Translations under genes and position numbers: made by a program | Shown: positions 7,400-10,369 of the stretch, piece after piece | How the letters are laid out: the number at the start of each line of letters is the position of its first letter | Position numbering within the stretch: position 1 is the stretch's first letter | From: Bremia lactucae | Taxonomy: Eukaryota > Oomycota > Peronosporomycetes > Peronosporales > Peronosporaceae | DNA length: 10,369 bases | Assembly (NCBI RefSeq): GCF_004359215.1 | Contig: NC_090614.1 | Span: 692,884 to 703,252 of the forward strand | Reading direction: 5' to 3' | The notes under the pieces: generated by a model | What the model was told of the DNA's origin: nothing | What the model saw: only the letters and a program-made list of their open reading frames with translations | Database searches by the model: none

Positions 7400-8250
7400 C
7401 GAGATTGTTTTTTTGCATTACATCAATTCTTCCTTTAACTCTTCCTGTTTGAGATTAGATGCACCACTTTCAAATCGTGCGACATAGGGCTTGGTTTTAA
7501 ATCTTACTGCAACCCCCTTTTTTATCTGTCATCAGGCGCTTACCTTAGCAATTAGCAAATCTTCCGAAGGACTCTGGTTTATGAGACCTTATCCCACAGT
7601 CCCAAGAAAGCGACATTTTACGTCGTTGAATGCCATACTATCCTCGTACTTCTCGATCCGCGAAAGTAACAGCAGTGCCTTCACGCTGGTCGCGTACTGT
7701 TACATGTAAGGTGAGGAAGTTGCAACCAATATTGCCGATCAAAATTTCAACTTTGTGGCAGCGCTCGTAATCAGGAATTTTGGTCTTGAAGTTGATAATG
7801 AAGTATTGAGCAATTGAAAAGGAACTGACATTAATGGGTCGTAGCTTAGGCTTCCTTCTGACGCAGAGTCGTACGTTGCGTAAATCCACTGCTTTTAAAG
7901 TCCGTTAGCAGCACAGTGCTTGCATACGAAATTAGGAATTATTCGTGTAGCCTGTCCTATTACATAGATGACGTCAATTAGACCATTCCTTGATTTACGC
8001 GAGACTCCAAAAAAATATTTATATATTAAGTAAAGGGTGAAAAAGTATTCTGACAACACTCGATGAAGGAATTATCTTCCAAATTGAAAGCCTATTCTAA
8101 TGTGGAGGTATTCTCTCGCAAAAGGCCATTTCTGCTAGTGACAATTGTTCGAGACATGCGCGATTGGCGAGATTTTCGCATTTTGACATAATCTGATACA
8201 AAATATACTTAATAATTGTACAGTATGGGCTTACCGTAAAATGCTGGGTG
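7400..8250. other. No recognisable gene
   Basis: AT-rich sequence. A minus-strand frame at 7638-7889 (83 codons, GTG at its 5' end, no ATG) and a plus frame at 7491-7709 (TTG at its 5' end) overlap each other. Neither matches a family I know, and I could not align either to gypsy or copia proteins. Confidence 0.45.
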
Positions 8251-8451
8251 ATGCCCGATTCTTCAACAAAGCCAATGATAGGAGGAACATTAAGCTCTGA
8301 CTGCGCGAAATGCAATTATTTTGGTGGCGAGTACAAGACGGGAGGGCATCCTAAAGTCGTGACAGCTAGATGGGTGAAAGACGTACTTTGTCGACCAGAT
8401 GCAACGGATCGTTTTTGGTGTTGTTCATGCCAAATTGCACTTTCATGGTAA
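8251..8451 (+). CDS. Possible small Cys-rich protein, unrecognised
   Basis: An ATG at 8251 opens 66 codons ending at TAA 8449-8451. The product has a CAKC pair near residue 17 and a WCCSC group near residue 57, a spacing that could hold one zinc ion, with GGEYKTGGH between. No family is recognised. There is no TATA box or clear leader, and an upstream in-frame stop lies about 55 bases away. It could equally be a fragment of a transposon protein or a chance frame in decayed DNA. Confidence 0.2.
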   Translation: MPDSSTKPMIGGTLSSDCAKCNYFGGEYKTGGHPKVVTARWVKDVLCRPDATDRFWCCSCQIALSW

Positions 8452-8895
8452 ATACGTCGAAACATGTCAAAAGTTTCAAAGTTGATCTCGTTTAAACTGA
8501 TTAATTACGGACCTCACTTTGAAAATTCAGCAAGTCTTTCTTATACCAAGCGGGGTCGCTAAAACCATCATAATGACTGCTCTTCCCATTTCGAGCTAAC
8601 CAAATGCAGCAACTCAGTTTAAATTTGTGGCGTCGTGATTTCCATTTATTTGTCAAAAGTACATTTATTGATACTGTGACAGTAAATGACCTTTCGTGTG
8701 TTGCGCTTTCATTATGACTCGATGGAATGAAGCATAGCGTTAGTAGCTGTGCTAGATCATAATTGATTTGTTGAGCATAACTATTTATACAAATTGTGCG
8801 AAAATTTATACTAGCAGAGACGCAACGTGGATACATTATTGTTTACGGAAATTGCTCCAATAAAGAGTGTTGACGCTCTTTTGCACCCATGCTGA
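8452..8895. other. No recognisable gene
   Basis: A minus-strand frame with ATG at 8836 and stop at 8501 (111 codons) covers most of this stretch; it has no recognisable motif, a patchy composition and no supporting context. A small hairpin AAGAGTG/CGCTCTT follows an AATAAA at about 8859-8864 on the plus strand. Nothing else is seen. Confidence 0.4.
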
Positions 8896-9192
8896 CAGCA
8901 AGTCTCGTGCATTTGTGCATCTTTAATACATCTTTACAGGACAATTCAAAAGATTGCAAGCCGTCCGAATCATGAAGTGGCTGCCTTTTTGTATTATAAA
9001 AAGAGAAGGTGGGTTTATCGAATTTTTTTTCGAGATGATTACAGGCTCGTCGCTTGGGGGCTTTGGACTCAAAACTACCTAGAATCTGTCGATATCAATC
9101 AAATTCATAATAAAGGAAGAAGATTTTATATTGGACAAGCAGCGAATTTTTATAAAAAGATAGAAATCATTAAGAAATTGCAAAGCTCATGA
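8896..9192 (+). pseudogene. Unrecognised coding-like open frame, perhaps an exon or TE fragment
   Basis: One frame is open from just after a TGA at 8893-8895 to the TGA at 9190-9192 (about 98 codons). It has no ATG near its start; a GTG occurs at 8977. The composition looks protein-like: EVAAFLYYKKRRWVYRIFF, then AWGLWTQNYLESVDINQ and RRFYIGQAANFYKKIEI, rich in aromatics and basic residues. A splice-acceptor-like CTTTACAG ends at 8940, so the frame could be a 3' exon. It lies 130 bases before the right-hand LTR and on the same strand. I do not recognise the family; a degraded DNA-transposon protein is possible. Confidence 0.25.
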
Positions 9193-9324
9193 TGCCAATT
9201 ATAATTTTCTAACAAAACAGTCTCGTTCATGATCTATATCACATTCAGGCAGTATGCTTAAGAAAAAGCAACGTCTTCATGGCTTAATAATTTGGCATTC
9301 GAAACAATATTGACTACTAGGTAT

Positions 9325-9480
9325 TGTAACGGGGTATCGTTACATATAATTAACGCTTAAAGGTTGCTAATAAGTATATTTTAAAAAAAGGTAGATAATA
9401 TCTGTAACGGGGTGTATCATTACATGGAATTTACACTTAAAGGTTGTAGATATATCAGAATTCTTATCCACAAATAGGTA
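9325..9480 (+). repeat. Tandem duplication of the LTR 5' end (78-bp period)
   Basis: TGTAACGGGGTATCGTTACA at 9325 recurs as TGTAACGGGGTGTATCATTA at 9403. In both, AATT.ACxCTTAAAGGTTG follows and a GATA-containing AT-rich stretch closes the unit. Each unit itself begins with an inverted repeat (TGTAACG ... CGTTACA in the first). Either the LTR end was duplicated in tandem or a second LTR end inserted next to the first. Confidence 0.75.
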
Positions 9481-9683
9481 CAGACCATTATACCTATTTA
9501 TTCCGCAAACTAATCAGCTGTAGAAGTAATCAAAGAGAGAGTTACAGATAAGATAGACATAAGAATATTTACATGTTTAGTAATAGCATTTACAAAGATA
9601 GAACAAGAGACACTTAATTATATTTAATACAGTTTTCATTTTACGCTCTTTAAGCTAGTTGCCTTAAGAGAAGTCTTCCTCTA

Positions 9684-9769
9684 CACGTACTAGTGTACGT
9701 GAAATAACGTAGGGCACCACTCGCAACTGAAGCAGTGCGAAGTGGACTTGTACTGAAGCAGTACAAGTC
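9684..9769 (+). repeat. Three stem-loops near the LTR 3' end, two with the same loop
   Basis: Stem 1: CACGTAC (9684-9690) with GTACGTG (9695-9701), loop TAGT. Stem 2: CCACTCGCA (9717-9725) with TGCGAAGTGG (9736-9745), one bulge. Stem 3: GACTTGTAC (9745-9753) with GTACAAGTC (9761-9769), perfect. Stems 2 and 3 present the same 11-base element ACTGAAGCAGT (9726-9736 and 9752-9762, 26 bp apart) at their tips. They would lie in the R/U5 part of the transcript, where packaging or reverse-transcription signals are often found. Confidence 0.8.
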
Positions 9770-9787
9770 GTAGTGCTCCGTTACACC

Positions 9788-9797
9788 TGGTAGCACT
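9788..9797 (+). other. Primer-binding site (initiator-Met tRNA type)
   Basis: TGGTAGCACT, two bases after the LTR, identical to the site at 1331. The first eight bases complement the UGCUACCA end typical of eukaryotic initiator tRNA. AGTGCT (9772-9777) and AGCACT (9792-9797) can pair across the LTR end and part of the site. Confidence 0.7.
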
Positions 9798-9821
9798 TTG
9801 TAGTCCGTCCAAGGACCACAT

Positions 9822-10355
9822 TTCCCACATCTATCATGGACATGTTAGATGAAAGTGGGAATACGCATCACGTTTCCCTGAAAGCTACTCCTTTCTAAGT
9901 GACATAGAAAGGAGTGCGGTTGAACGAATGAGTTCGACCGTAGGAAACGATGCAATCTTGGCAATGCTGTCCAATTTGGACAGAGATGCCCTCCATTCAA
10001 CAATCGCCAAGTTCATACAACATGAACTTGATGAGATGAAGGAATAAGTAGCCTTGCTGAATCAGCAAGGCTCTCAACAGGCGGAACTATTGAGGTTACA
10101 ACAGGTACAGACCCCTGTACCTGGGACGACGCAAACGCGTCGTCCCGAAACTCCAAAGATTGACATCTCTCAAGTATAGGGGAGTCGAAGAAGACTCCCT
10201 CTTGAGATGGTTTGTCGAGTTAGACGATGCCATAAGGGCACGTCACATCATCGACGAGCAAATGCAAGTCGCATTCGCTCAATCAAATTTGGTAGGTCGT
10301 GCCAAAACTTGGGCATTGGGCCTTAAGTTGCGCGACCCATACGTCTTTGGGTCGC
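9822..10355 (+). repeat. Array of short perfect inverted repeats across the gag leader and coding region
   Basis: Main stems (arms): 9829-9833+9834-9838 with 9841-9850 around the gag ATG, extended by TTCCCAC 9822-9828 with GTGGGAA 9855-9861; CGTTTCC 9871-9877 with GGAAACG 9943-9949, enclosing ACTCCTTTCTA 9887-9897 with TAGAAAGGAGT 9905-9915 and CGGTTGAAC 9917-9925 with GTTCGACCG 9932-9940 (one G-U); CTGTCC 9967-9972 with GGACAG 9978-9983; CAAGTTCAT 10008-10016 with ATGAACTTG 10022-10030; AGCCTTGCTG 10050-10059 with CAGCAAGGCT 10063-10072; CTCAACAG 10073-10080 with CTATTGAG 10087-10094 (one mismatch); CAGGTACAG 10102-10110 with CTGTACCTG 10115-10123; GGGACGACGC 10123-10132 with GCGTCGTCCC 10137-10146; CTCAAG 10169-10174 with CTTGAG 10201-10206, enclosing GGGAGTC 10180-10186 with GACTCCC 10193-10199; GCGACCCA 10332-10339 with TGGGTCGC 10348-10355. 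The pairing is read directly; formation in RNA is inferred. Confidence 0.85.
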
Positions 10356-10369
10356 TAGAGGCTTTTAAA
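9836..10369 (+). pseudogene. gypsy gag, 5' part, two frameshifts and one stop
   Basis: ATG at 9836 opens with MDMLDES. A frame change near 9886 leads into SDIERSAVERM and onward through AILAMLSNLDRDALH and IAKFIQHELDEMKE; a TAA at about 10043-10045 stands where a codon such as Gln is expected. After LLNQQGSQQAELL and a Pro/Thr-rich stretch, an extra G at about 10174 shifts the frame again. From 10175 the frame is open to the window end (65 codons), with WFVELDDAIRARHI and RAKTWALGLKLRDPYVFG, the conserved core of the Ty3/gypsy Gag family. Gag forms the virus-like particle that packages element RNA. The capsid core and zinc knuckle lie beyond the window. The coding sequence is interleaved with strong inverted repeats. 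Confidence 0.88.

Larger units (their letters stand above)
9325..9785 (+). repeat. 5' LTR of the right gypsy element
   Basis: Starts TGTAACGG and ends CTCCGTTACA, giving inverted TG...CA ends, and is followed after two bases by the primer-binding site. Length 461 bp against 424 bp in the left copy; the excess is largely explained by a duplication of the first ~78 bp. The last 100 bp carry three strong hairpins. An AT-rich middle (about 9440-9640) would be the U3 part, with promoter function in a live element. Confidence 0.85.
9325..10369 (+). mobile_element. Ty3/gypsy retrotransposon, 5' part, cut by window end
   Basis: A second, younger copy of the family seen at 905-2765: 461-bp LTR, primer-binding site, leader and gag, with the rest beyond 10369. 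Gag islands align with the left copy (FIQHELD, the LLxQQGS region, RAKTWALGLKLRDPYVFG). It is inactive as read because gag carries two frameshifts and one stop, but it is otherwise well preserved. Whether pol is intact cannot be seen. Confidence 0.9.

Noticed and set aside
7123..7452. 109-codon plus-strand frame
   Set aside because: No ATG at its start (TTG), an in-frame TAG shortly before, the end runs through the TATA box; no family match.
7638..7889. 83-codon minus-strand frame
   Set aside because: Begins at GTG rather than ATG, no recognisable domain, could not be aligned to gypsy or copia proteins.
8501..8836. 111-codon minus-strand frame with ATG
   Set aside because: AT-rich, no motif, no context; treated as chance or decayed sequence.
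8856..8880. AAGAGTG/CGCTCTT hairpin as a histone-type mRNA 3' end
   Set aside because: Loop and stem do not match the histone stem-loop consensus and no histone gene is present.
9684..10369. Hairpin series read as a CRISPR array or bacterial terminators
   Set aside because: Stems differ from one another, there are no regular spacers or U tracts, and the region is clearly a eukaryotic LTR retrotransposon gag.
1..10369. tRNA or rRNA genes
   Set aside because: No cloverleaf with A/B-box promoters and no rRNA-like conserved blocks were seen; the only tRNA-related sequence is the primer-binding site complement.

Overview
The window looks like a transposon-rich stretch of a eukaryotic genome, most likely an oomycete of the Phytophthora/downy-mildew type. 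This is inference. It rests on the style of the Ty1/copia and Ty3/gypsy protein remnants (a chromodomain-bearing gypsy element, a VDCGAS protease motif, a copia integrase with an ICSDLKGP motif), on AT-rich intergenic DNA, and on one intact intronless-looking GC-richer gene between TE debris. Nothing suggests a bacterial operon, CRISPR array or prophage.

Layout. 1-900 (minus): decayed copia pre-integrase/integrase. 905-2760 (plus): a Ty3/gypsy remnant with 5' LTR, primer-binding site, broken gag, broken protease and a terminal chromodomain; the reverse transcriptase, RNase H and integrase that should lie between protease and chromodomain are absent. Its LTR begins within a few bases of where the copia fragment stops. 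2795-3330 (minus): a second, probable copia integrase fragment. 3330-4313: no recognisable gene, one imperfect 36-bp tandem repeat. 4314-5987 (minus): the one convincing gene, a 557-residue predicted nuclear protein with two SAM-like domains and two Myb/SANT-like repeats. 6000-9320: mostly unrecognised AT-rich DNA with a CA/TG microsatellite, a TATA box and two weak open frames. 9325-10369 (plus): 5' LTR, primer-binding site and first part of gag of a second gypsy element of the same family as the left remnant, cut by the window end.

The most unusual signal is not a gene. The LTR 3' part and gag region of the right-hand gypsy element is packed with perfect short inverted repeats (stems of 7-11 bp, one every 30-60 bases from about 9684 to 10355). 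The diverged left-hand copy has hairpins at the matching places, several with different stem sequences that still pair. This looks like a conserved array of RNA (or DNA) hairpins overlapping gag coding sequence. Alternatively it marks a mutational process that perfects palindromes. I know of no description of it for this family, but could not search.
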